Shown here: piece by piece, positions 1 to 4,950 of the stretch
Position numbering within the stretch: the stretch's first letter is position 1
Layout: each line of letters opens with the position of its first letter
NCBI GenBank assembly: GCA_946480655.1
Contig: CAMLKN010000080.1
Span: 1 to 9,384 of the forward strand
Length of the DNA stretch: 9,384 nucleotides
Direction: 5' to 3'
Origin: an uncultured Devosia sp.
GTDB taxonomy: Bacteria; Pseudomonadota; Alphaproteobacteria; Rhizobiales; Devosiaceae
The notes under the pieces: generated by a model
What the model was told of the DNA's origin: nothing
What the model saw: only the letters and a program-made list of their open reading frames with translations
Databases searched by the model: none
Position numbers and translations under genes: made by a program

Positions 1-2
1 CC

Positions 3-275
3 CAGGAATATGAAGCCAAGATCAATTCGGGCGACCTGATCGCCATTTCCGAAGTGGTCCGCGATCTCTACCGGTCCGAAGAACAGCCCGAGCAGTCCTA
101 TTCCGAACGCCAGCTCTTCGAGCAGGCCATGGACCGCATGAGCCGCGAAATCGGCGCCGTGCGCAAGCTCACCCTCACCGAGGCCGTGCAGCTCATCGAA
201 AAGCAGCTGGCCAAGTCGCCCAAGCGCACCAAGGCTGACGCGGCCGAAGCCGAAAGCGACGAAGAGGCGGCATAA
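3..275 (+). CDS. CarD family transcriptional regulator, C-terminal part (5' truncated by window edge)
   Basis: The last 90 residues of a CarD/CdnL-type regulator; the start lies off the left edge. Seen: an all-helical domain with the stretch SGDLIAISEVVRDLYRSE, then SYSERQLFEQAMDRMSREI, then LTEAVQLIEKQL. This is the C-terminal helical DNA-contacting domain of the family. It ends in a charged tail that is first Lys-rich and then Asp/Glu/Ala-rich (KRTKADAAEAESDEEAA). Known of the family: CarD proteins bind the RNA polymerase beta subunit through an N-terminal Tudor-like domain (not visible here) and stabilise open promoter complexes, notably at rRNA and housekeeping promoters. The reading frame enters at base 3 and stops with TAA at 273–275, 24 nt before a strong terminator, so this gene ends its transcription unit. 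A GTG at 54 is an internal codon, not the start. The family call is firm; the promoters controlled are not visible. Confidence 0.9.
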   Translation, partial: QEYEAKINSGDLIAISEVVRDLYRSEEQPEQSYSERQLFEQAMDRMSREIGAVRKLTLTEAVQLIEKQLAKSPKRTKADAAEAESDEEAA

Positions 276-298
276 GCCGCTCTCCCCCATTGAATGTG

Positions 299-335
299 AA
301 AAGGCCGGTGGTGACACCGGCCTTTTTTGTTTTTC
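299..335 (+). terminator. Rho-independent terminator of the carD-like gene
   Basis: A perfect 12-bp stem (AAAAGGCCGGTG at 299–310 with CACCGGCCTTTT at 315–326) closes a GTGA loop at 311–314, a GNRA-type tetraloop. It is followed by TTGTTTTT at 327–334. It lies 24 nt after the carD-like stop. The stem also begins with AAAA, so on the minus strand it would read as a hairpin ending in TTTT and could work in both directions. Confidence 0.93.
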
Positions 336-379
336 CGATGTCTTGCCGCCGACATGCAACGGGTTCACAAGATGGCGCC

Positions 380-383
380 GGAG
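380..383 (+). promoter_or_regulatory. Ribosome binding site fixing the SMR transporter start
   Basis: GGAG at 380–383 sits 6 nt before the ATG at 390. This favours that start over the in-frame ATG at 372, which would place the Shine-Dalgarno inside the coding region. No convincing promoter was found between the terminator and this site; the best candidate (TTGCCG at 343–348) has only weak -10 partners. Confidence 0.6.
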
Positions 384-389
384 CTTTTC

Positions 390-722
390 ATGTCCAACTA
401 CGTCTTTCTCGCCATCGCCATCATTGCCGAGGTGATCGCCACCAGCGCCCTCAAGGCGTCGCAGAGCTTTACCCAGCTTCTGCCATCGATCCTGGTGATC
501 GTGGGCTATGGCGTGGCCTTTTACTGTCTGTCGCTCACTCTCCGGACCATTCCGGTCGGCATTGCCTATGCCATCTGGTCGGGCGCGGGCATTGTGCTGG
601 TCTCGCTGATCGGCTTGGCCCTCTATGGCCAGAAGCTCGATGTCTGGGCCATGGTCGGTATCGGCCTGATCATCGCCGGGGTGATGGTCATCAACCTGCT
701 GTCGAAGTCGACGGCGCACTGA
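390..722 (+). CDS. SMR family multidrug efflux transporter (EmrE-like)
   Basis: A four-helix inner-membrane protein of the small multidrug resistance family, expected to exchange protons for cationic hydrophobic compounds as an antiparallel dimer. From the ATG at 390 it is 110 residues, the same length as EmrE, and the key residues fall at the same numbers: Glu14 (proton and substrate site, in IIAEVIATS), Tyr40, Tyr60 and Trp63 (in GIAYAIWSG), Gly90 and Gly97. The membrane segments are roughly residues 4–21, 33–52, 58–77 and 86–105. The C-terminus LLSKSTAH is close to the LLSRSTPH of EmrE as I remember it. The ATG at 372 would add six residues with no family support. The gene stands alone, with a terminator upstream. 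Its last 32 bp overlap the 3' end of the convergent kinase-like gene. A Gdx-type (guanidinium) or quaternary-ammonium specialist is possible, but the EmrE-like residue set favours broad specificity. Confidence 0.93.
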   Translation: MSNYVFLAIAIIAEVIATSALKASQSFTQLLPSILVIVGYGVAFYCLSLTLRTIPVGIAYAIWSGAGIVLVSLIGLALYGQKLDVWAMVGIGLIIAGVMVINLLSKSTAH

Positions 723-1254
723 GCCGGAAGGCGCCGGAGCCGAGGGCCGCACACACCGCTGCAATGGTTCCCGCTCGGTCGAGACCGCCAACTTCCAATA
801 CGTGAGACTCGTATTCCCCCATATCGGCGAACTCTGCGTGCAGCTGGCGAACGACGACCGGGTCGGTCAGGCTGTCGCCGCCGCGGGCCGAACACCGGGC
901 CACGGCTTCTTCGGCTGACGTGCGCAGCACAAGGTAGTGGAGCGGCAGGCCCAGGTCCTGGAAGATCGGCAGCGTCCAGGGCCGGATCACGCCATCGAGC
1001 GCCACGAAATAGCCGTTGCGCGCATAGGTGCCGGCGACACCCGCCGCAATCTCCATGACCATGCGGTTCTGTGCATGCGACTCGGGCAGCCAGGGGTCGA
1101 TCTTGCCGGTCTTGATATAGCCCCAGAAATCGTCCGAATGCAGATGCACCTTCGGGCCGCCGGGCAGGTGGGCCAGCGCTTCCGCCGTCGTGGTCTTGCC
1201 CGAGCCGGGATGGCCGGAAAGGATCAGGATTTCGCCGGCGGGCAGGTCCATCAT
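691..1254 (-). CDS. P-loop kinase-like ATP-binding protein (AAA/zeta-toxin-like fold)
   Basis: A 187-residue single-domain P-loop NTPase of unknown substrate. Seen: a Walker [10 protein letters not shown] at residues 14–22 directly after the first beta strand (EILILS); HSDDFW at 40–44, where related kinases keep the substrate-binding or catalytic Asp; a strand [10 protein letters not shown] at 84–93; and [19 protein letters not shown] at 108–126, which resembles the Arg-rich lid of small-molecule kinases. This layout suits the gluconate kinase, chloramphenicol phosphotransferase and zeta-toxin group. No antitoxin partner is adjacent, so a toxin role is not supported. The start ATG (1254–1252) overlaps the methyltransferase stop as ATGA, so translation is probably coupled and the two genes share one transcript. 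The stop TGA is at 693–691, inside the SMR transporter's 3' end. The substrate cannot be named from sequence. Confidence 0.75.
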   Translation of the reverse strand: MMDLPAGEILILSGHPGSGKTTTAEALAHLPGGPKVHLHSDDFWGYIKTGKIDPWLPESHAQNRMVMEIAAGVAGTYARNGYFVALDGVIRPWTLPIFQDLGLPLHYLVLRTSAEEAVARCSARGGDSLTDPVVVRQLHAEFADMGEYESHVLEVGGLDRAGTIAAVCAALGSGAFRLSAPSTSTAG

Positions 1255-2078
1255 GTCTTCCCCAGGACGTCCTTCATGCTCACCGTGGCGCTGCCAGGCC
1301 GCAAGGGTTTCTGCTGGCTTTCATGCGGCACCCAGCCGGCCAGCCAGATGATTTCCAGCGTCGCGCGCACGCGCCCATCCGGATCGGCGTCGCGTGTCGC
1401 ATAGGCTTGGGCTGCGGCTGCCAGCAGGGTCCGCGTGGCAAGGCGCCTTGGCCGGTCGGCCAGCGGATTGCTGGCGCCCAGCGCCTTCAATTCAGCCATC
1501 AGGGCGAAAGGCGTGGCATAGCGCACGCGATGAGTTTCCACATCCGCCACCGGCAGGGCAAAGCCGGCCCGCTGCAGCAGGGCGCCGGCATCGCGCACCT
1601 GGGCCATGGGCGCGACGCGGGCCGAAGCGCCGCCGGTCACCTGCAGGTCAGCCGTCAAAAGGGCCTCGCGCAATTCGGTCAGGGTTTCGCCCCCCAGGAA
1701 TGCGGCCAGCAACAGACCATCGGGTTTCAAGACCCGCCGCAGCCGCGCCAGATGCCCCGGCACGTCATTGACTGCCTGCAGGTGCAACAGCGAAATCACG
1801 AGGTCCTGCTCCCCCTCTGGCAGGGCTGGAAACTCCGCGCCCGAGAAGGCCTCCACCTGCTGCATGGTCACCGGACCATTGGCAGTGAACAGCGTTTGCG
1901 GCAGCGTTTCTGCGTCCGGCCCGATCAGCACGGCACGGGTAAAGTCGCGCTTGTAGGCGCCGAGGCGGTCGGCGAGATCGTCGAGCACGAGGTCGCGCAC
2001 GAAATTGTCGCGTGACTGGCGCCGTGCCAGGTTGCGGGCGATCTGGACGTCGTCGAAGAGGCGGGGCGGGGTGGTCAT
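1251..2078 (-). CDS. NDUFAF5-like SAM-dependent methyltransferase family protein
   Basis: A 275-residue class I methyltransferase-fold protein, the alphaproteobacterial relative of mitochondrial complex I assembly factor NDUFAF5 (also annotated BioC-like). Seen: the N-terminal MTTPPRLFDD; LLHLQAVNDVPGHL at 97–110, LKPDG at 117–121, LGGETLTELREAL at 128–140, ELKALGASNP at 196–205, and WLAGWVPHESQQKPLRPGSA at 245–264. These match blocks I remember from the NDUFAF5 family. Known: human NDUFAF5 hydroxylates an arginine of NDUFS7; the bacterial function is less clear. Oddity: the usual glycine-rich SAM loop (D-x-G-x-G type) reads AVLIGPDAETLP at 49–60, so SAM binding may be altered or lost. The ATG at 2078 is chosen because the homology begins there. 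The open frame continues upstream only as a shadow of comF. It is coupled by ATGA to the kinase-like gene. Confidence 0.85.
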   Translation of the reverse strand: MTTPPRLFDDVQIARNLARRQSRDNFVRDLVLDDLADRLGAYKRDFTRAVLIGPDAETLPQTLFTANGPVTMQQVEAFSGAEFPALPEGEQDLVISLLHLQAVNDVPGHLARLRRVLKPDGLLLAAFLGGETLTELREALLTADLQVTGGASARVAPMAQVRDAGALLQRAGFALPVADVETHRVRYATPFALMAELKALGASNPLADRPRRLATRTLLAAAAQAYATRDADPDGRVRATLEIIWLAGWVPHESQQKPLRPGSATVSMKDVLGKT

Positions 2079-2120
2079 GCAAGGGGGCTTTCGCCGGAGC
2101 CGATCTGGGGCAATAGTGCC

Positions 2121-2149
2121 CTTATGGAGATGGGGGCCGGGGAAGTCAA
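2121..2149 (-). promoter_or_regulatory. Candidate sigma70-type promoter for the methyltransferase–kinase operon
   Basis: Read on the minus strand: TTGACT (2149–2144) as the -35 box, a 17-bp spacer, and CATAAG (2126–2121) as the -10 box. These match the consensus at 5/6 and 4/6 positions. Transcription would start near 2114, giving a leader of about 36 nt before the ATG at 2078. The leader shows no clear Shine-Dalgarno. The -10 box covers the ATG proposed for the divergent comF gene, and the -35 lies inside comF. Confidence 0.45.
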
Positions 2150-2921
2150 AGCGATCGGGCGCCGGGAGCGGTTTGGTCAAGGTCTTTCGGGCCTTGGGCG
2201 GCTGTTGCTCGACCAGCTTTATCCGCCGGCCTGCATCGCCTGCCAATCTCCGCTCACCGGCGGCGACTGTCTCTGCCCGGCTTGCTTTGCCGGCCTCAGG
2301 CAGATCAGTGCGCCGCTTTGCTCGGTGCTGGGCATTCCCTTCGATACTGATTTGGGGCCTGAAGCGCGATCGGCCGAGGCTTTGGCCGATCCGCCGCCCT
2401 TCGCCCGGGCCCGCGCGGCGGTCCAGTATGGCGAGGTGGCCGGGGCGCTCGTGAGCCGGCTCAAATACGGCGACCGGCCGGAGCTTGCCCGGTTCTGCGC
2501 CCGGTTGATGGCGGCGGCGGGTCGTGACTTCTGGACGGCGAGGCCCGTGCTGGTGCCGGTGCCGCTGCATGCAAGCCGCCTCCGGTTTCGCCGCTACAAC
2601 CAGTCCATGGCCCTGGCGGGCGAGGTGGCGCGGTTGACCGGTCTTGCAGTCGATCCGCACCTGGTTCGGCGCCACAAGAAGACGCGCCAGCAGGTCGGCC
2701 TGACGGGCGATGGCCGCCTGCGCAATGTGCAGGGCGCATTTTCCGTTCATCCACGGTTCATTGAGCGGGTCCAGGGCCGGCCCGTGGTCCTGGTCGACGA
2801 TGTCTATACGACCGGCGCGACGGTCAAGGCAGTGACGCGGGTGCTCAAGCGCGCCGGTGCCGCAGAGGTGAATGTTCTCACCTTCGCCCGCGTTGTCATC
2901 GGCCAGGATTCGCCCATATAA
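2124..2921 (+). CDS. comF: ComF family phosphoribosyltransferase-like protein
   Basis: A 265-residue ComF/GntX family protein. Known: family members are needed for DNA uptake in some naturally competent bacteria, probably at the step that brings single strands into the cytoplasm. Most genomes carry a copy whether or not competence is known, so a role in transformation here is inference. Seen: YPPACIAC with Cys37-x2-Cys40 and CLCPAC with Cys51-x2-Cys54 form the N-terminal zinc ribbon. YGEVAGALVSRLKYGDRPEL at 102–121 is the conserved middle block. VPVPLHASRLRFRRYNQS at 144–161 is a family hallmark. VVLVDDVYTTGATV at 221–234 is the phosphoribosyltransferase PRPP loop. The start ATG at 2124 has no good Shine-Dalgarno; an ATG at 2130 or a later start before the zinc ribbon is possible. 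The gene is divergent from the methyltransferase. The stop TAA at 2919–2921 is part of a promoter-like -10 for the next gene. Confidence 0.9.
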   Translation: MEMGAGEVKAIGRRERFGQGLSGLGRLLLDQLYPPACIACQSPLTGGDCLCPACFAGLRQISAPLCSVLGIPFDTDLGPEARSAEALADPPPFARARAAVQYGEVAGALVSRLKYGDRPELARFCARLMAAAGRDFWTARPVLVPVPLHASRLRFRRYNQSMALAGEVARLTGLAVDPHLVRRHKKTRQQVGLTGDGRLRNVQGAFSVHPRFIERVQGRPVVLVDDVYTTGATVKAVTRVLKRAGAAEVNVLTFARVVIGQDSPI

Positions 2922-2922
2922 G
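2893..2922 (+). promoter_or_regulatory. Candidate sigma70-type promoter for the glutaredoxin–amidase unit
   Basis: TTGTCA (2893–2898), an 18-bp spacer and TATAAG (2917–2922): 5/6 matches to consensus in each box. It lies within the last codons of comF, and the comF stop TAA is part of the -10. A start near 2929 would give a leader of about 30 nt holding the AGGAG at 2942–2946. It is the best promoter match seen in the window. Confidence 0.55.
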
Positions 2923-2941
2923 GGTGAGTTATCCTGGTTTT

Positions 2942-2946
2942 AGGAG
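2942..2946 (+). promoter_or_regulatory. Ribosome binding site of the glutaredoxin gene
   Basis: AGGAG at 2942–2946 lies 12 nt before the ATG at 2959. The spacing is longer than usual, but no nearer in-frame start exists, and MAKVEIYTTPTCPYC is the normal N-terminus for the family. Confidence 0.55.
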
Positions 2947-2958
2947 CCGACAACCCCC

Positions 2959-3213
2959 ATGGCCAAGGTCGAGATCTATACCACGCCTACCTGTCCCTAT
3001 TGCCACGCGGCCAAGTCGCTGCTGCGCGACAAGGGCGTTGATTATGTTGAGATTACCGTGCTCGATCCCGATCTGAGGGAGAAGATGACGCACCGTGCCC
3101 ATGGCCGCCGGACCGTTCCGCAGATATTCATCGGCGAGACCCATGTCGGCGGCTACGACGACATGGCCGCGCTTGATCGGCGTGGCGGTCTCGACCCCCT
3201 CCTGGCCCAATAA
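2959..3213 (+). CDS. grxC: Glutaredoxin 3 (GrxC-type, dithiol)
   Basis: A complete 84-residue cytoplasmic dithiol glutaredoxin. It reduces protein disulfides and glutathione mixed disulfides with electrons from glutathione. Seen: the active site Cys12-Pro-Tyr-Cys15 after the first strand (VEIYTTPT), the cis-proline loop TVP at 52–54, and the glutathione-binding GGYDD at 64–68. The length is usual for GrxC; monothiol Grx4 types are longer and carry CGFS, so they are excluded. It follows comF by 37 nt with its own probable promoter and lies just 3 nt before the amidase gene, so the two are almost certainly cotranscribed. A glutathione-dependent thiol enzyme beside a putative glutathione-repair amidase makes biochemical sense, but that link is inferred. 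Confidence 0.95.
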   Translation: MAKVEIYTTPTCPYCHAAKSLLRDKGVDYVEITVLDPDLREKMTHRAHGRRTVPQIFIGETHVGGYDDMAALDRRGGLDPLLAQ

Positions 3214-3216
3214 TCC

Positions 3217-4044
3217 ATGAAAATCGCTGCCATCCAGATGTGTTCGGGGCTCGATCCCGAAGCCAATCTTGCCGCGCTCAAGCCACTTCTGGCCGAGGCC
3301 GCAGCGGCAGGCGCAGCCTATGCGCTGACCCCGGAAGTCACCATGATCTTCCCGGAAAACCGCGATCAGCTCAAATCCGTGGCGGCACCGTTTGAAGACC
3401 ATCCGCAACTGGCGGCGGTGGGCAAGCTGGCCAAGGCGCACGGCATGTTTGTCCAGATCGGCTCGCTGCCGATCCCGCTTGATGACGGGCGCTTCGCCAA
3501 TCGCTCGGTGCTGTTCGGGCCGGACGGCACGCAGCGCGCCACCTATGACAAGATCCACCTCTTCGATGCCGACATTGCCGGGCTCAATGCCTATCGCGAA
3601 AGCGCCACCTACAGGGGCGGCGAGCAAGCGGTGACGGCACCCCTGGGGCAATTCACCCTCGGCTTTTCCATCTGCTACGACATGCGCTTCCCGCGCCTCT
3701 ACAACGCCCTGGCCAATGGCGGCGCCAACCTGATCGCGGTCCCGGCAGCCTTCACCGTGCCCACCGGCCAGGCCCATTGGCATGTCCTGCTGCGCGCCCG
3801 CGCCATCGAGACCGGCTCCTATGTCATCGCGGCGGCGCAGGGCGGCAGCCATCCGAATGGCCGGTCCACCTACGGCCATTCGCTCATCATCGACCCCTGG
3901 GGTAAGGTCATCGCCGAACTGGACCATGACCGGCCCGGCGTGCTCGTGGCCGACATCGATCCGGCTGCCGTGACCGAGGCGCGTGGCCGCGTTCCGGCCC
4001 TTGCCAATGCCCGCGACTTCGCGGCACCGGCTTTGCAGCGCTAG
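3217..4044 (+). CDS. Carbon-nitrogen hydrolase, Nit1/deaminated glutathione amidase-like
   Basis: A 275-residue nitrilase-superfamily hydrolase. Seen: the Glu-Lys-Cys triad at Glu40 (ALTPEVTM), Lys112 (YDKIHLFD) and Cys153 (FSICYDMRFP), with RARAIETGSYVIAAAQGG in the C-terminal half. DKIHLFD and CYDMRFP are typical of the Nit1/Nit2 branch. Known: Nit1 and E. coli YbeM hydrolyse deaminated glutathione, a side product of transaminases; Nit2 acts on alpha-ketoglutaramate. I favour the Nit1 role because glutaredoxin is immediately upstream, but a general omega-amidase is possible. The start ATG follows the glutaredoxin TAA by 3 nt and has no separate Shine-Dalgarno, suggesting translational coupling. 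The stop is TAG at 4042–4044. Confidence 0.9.
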   Translation: MKIAAIQMCSGLDPEANLAALKPLLAEAAAAGAAYALTPEVTMIFPENRDQLKSVAAPFEDHPQLAAVGKLAKAHGMFVQIGSLPIPLDDGRFANRSVLFGPDGTQRATYDKIHLFDADIAGLNAYRESATYRGGEQAVTAPLGQFTLGFSICYDMRFPRLYNALANGGANLIAVPAAFTVPTGQAHWHVLLRARAIETGSYVIAAAQGGSHPNGRSTYGHSLIIDPWGKVIAELDHDRPGVLVADIDPAAVTEARGRVPALANARDFAAPALQR

Positions 4045-4060
4045 CAACTGCGCCTATATG
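4033..4060 (+). promoter_or_regulatory. Weak candidate promoter before the DUF1178 gene
   Basis: TTGCAG (4033–4038), 16 bp, then TATATG (4055–4060). The -35 matches only 3/6 and the -10 4/6. It would start transcription near 4067, within the 60-nt gap after the amidase gene. Readthrough from the upstream unit is an equally good explanation, since no terminator hairpin lies in the gap. Confidence 0.25.
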
Positions 4061-4104
4061 GATTTGTAGCGAGCCATTTGCTCCACAAACAGACGACCAG
4101 AACC

Positions 4105-4527
4105 GTGATCCAGTATTCGCTTCAGTGTTCAAACGGCCATCGTTACGAGGCCTGGTTCAAGAGCGCCGCCGCTTATGACGATCAGCAGGCGCGCGGCATC
4201 GTGACCTGTGCCCAATGCGGCGATGCGCATGTCGAGAAGGCGCCCATGGCTCCTAATGTGGCGCGGACCGACCATGACCGCGTGCCGGTCAGTGCCCACC
4301 ATCCGGACGCCGCCACCCTGCGCGCCATGCTGCGCGCCTATCGGCAGAAGGTGATGAGCGAGGCCGACTATGTGGGGGACCGGTTTGCCGAGGAAGCCCG
4401 CAAGATCCACTTCGAGGAGGCCGAGGCCCGTGGCATCTATGGCGAGGCCACGCGGGACGAGGTTGCCGGGCTCATTGAGGACGGGGTCGATTTCCTGCCC
4501 CTGCCCAATGTGGGTGAGGATAATTGA
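4105..4527 (+). CDS. DUF1178 family protein with zinc-ribbon-like cysteines
   Basis: A 140-residue cytoplasmic protein of the uncharacterised DUF1178 family. From the GTG at 4105 it begins MIQYSLQCSNGHRYEAWFKS, the typical N-terminus of the family. Cys8, His12 and Cys35-x2-Cys38 (VTCAQCGD) look like a small metal site, similar to rubredoxin-like FmdB-type zinc ribbons. Next comes VEKAPMAPNV at 43–52. A helical middle follows, with RAMLRAYRQKVMSEADYVGDRF at 73–94, then EARKIHFEEAEARGIYGEA at 97–115, a block strongly kept in the family. The C-terminus is acidic. A TTG at 4078 would add nine residues (MLHKQTTRT) without family support; neither start has a strong Shine-Dalgarno. The stop overlaps the next gene's start as TTGA. 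The function is not known; the metal site is inferred from cysteine spacing. Confidence 0.85.
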   Translation: MIQYSLQCSNGHRYEAWFKSAAAYDDQQARGIVTCAQCGDAHVEKAPMAPNVARTDHDRVPVSAHHPDAATLRAMLRAYRQKVMSEADYVGDRFAEEARKIHFEEAEARGIYGEATRDEVAGLIEDGVDFLPLPNVGEDN

Positions 4528-4892
4528 GTCTTTATCGGCGTTCTGGCTTTGACGCCGCGCTCGCTGCGCTGCCGGGCGTGACTTTCGTCGATCAGTGGGA
4601 GGCGCGCATAGCCAAGGTCGGGGGCAAGGTGTTCTGCCTCCTGTCCGACGCGGCGCCCCATCGCCTGGTGTTCAAATGCGGCGAGGGGAGTTTTGATATC
4701 CTCACCGCACTCGACGGTGTCGAGCAGGCAGCCTACTTCGCCAAGCGCCAATGGGTGAGTGTCACCCAGGGGTCCGAGCTCAGCGAGGACGATCTTTTCG
4801 CCTATGCGATCCGTTCGCATGCCTTGATCGCCAAGGGGCTGACCAGGAAGTTGAGGGCCGAACTGGGCATTCCGGATGAGGAATTGCCTTAG
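4524..4892 (+). CDS. MmcQ/YjbR family protein
   Basis: A complete 122-residue protein of the MmcQ/YjbR family (CyaY-like fold, proposed DNA-binding; function unsettled). Seen: ALAALPGV at 12–19, a short loop, then ARIAKVGGKVFCLL at 27–40, HRLVFKC at 46–52, the family block AKRQWVSV at 73–80, and SHALIAKGLTRKLRAELG at 98–115, the C-terminal helix. The length is normal for the family. The start is a TTG at 4524 that overlaps the upstream TGA as TTGA. GAGG at 4516–4519 lies 4 nt ahead, close but usable, and supports coupling to the DUF1178 gene. No ATG or GTG in frame precedes the homology. The stop TAG (4890–4892) lies in a short inverted repeat, ATTGCC-TTAG-GGCAAT (4883–4898), with no T run, so it is not a convincing terminator. 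Confidence 0.85.
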   Translation: MSLYRRSGFDAALAALPGVTFVDQWEARIAKVGGKVFCLLSDAAPHRLVFKCGEGSFDILTALDGVEQAAYFAKRQWVSVTQGSELSEDDLFAYAIRSHALIAKGLTRKLRAELGIPDEELP

Positions 4893-4937
4893 GGCAATCC
4901 ATCCCGGCCGGCGCTGCGTAGTATTGGTAGCGTCAAC

Positions 4938-4942
4938 TGGAG
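4938..4942 (+). promoter_or_regulatory. Ribosome binding site fixing the TTG start of the exporter adaptor
   Basis: TGGAG at 4938–4942 is 8 nt before the TTG at 4951, ideal spacing. It selects this start over the in-frame ATG at 4876, which overlaps the upstream gene by 17 nt. No clear promoter is visible in the 58-nt gap, so the exporter may be transcribed from upstream or from an atypical promoter. Confidence 0.6.
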
Positions 4943-4950
4943 CCGGACCC

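Noticed and set aside
691..1254. A toxin–antitoxin system built on the zeta-toxin-like P-loop protein.
   Set aside because: No small antitoxin-like gene is next to it; its operon partner is an NDUFAF5-like protein, and the P-loop fold is shared by many metabolic kinases.
1323..2015. A 230-codon + strand frame opposite the methyltransferase.
   Set aside because: Its translation is Gln/His/Arg-rich with no recognisable domain, and the minus-strand protein here has strong family blocks.
2079..2750. A 224-codon upstream extension of the methyltransferase frame on the minus strand.
   Set aside because: It is the register-matched antisense of comF, lacks methyltransferase homology, and a good promoter and the family N-terminus place the start at 2078.
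2929..4047. A 372-codon minus-strand frame opposite glutaredoxin and the amidase.
   Set aside because: Same register effect; the translation is low-complexity and resembles no family, while the + strand proteins have intact active sites.
4883..4898. ATTGCC-TTAG-GGCAAT as a terminator after the MmcQ/YjbR gene.
   Set aside because: The stem has only 6 pairs and no T run follows.
4876..4950. An ATG at 4876 as the adaptor start, adding 25 residues.
   Set aside because: It would overlap the upstream gene by 17 nt, has no ribosome site, and gives a segment without membrane or family features; TTG 4951 has TGGAG at ideal distance.
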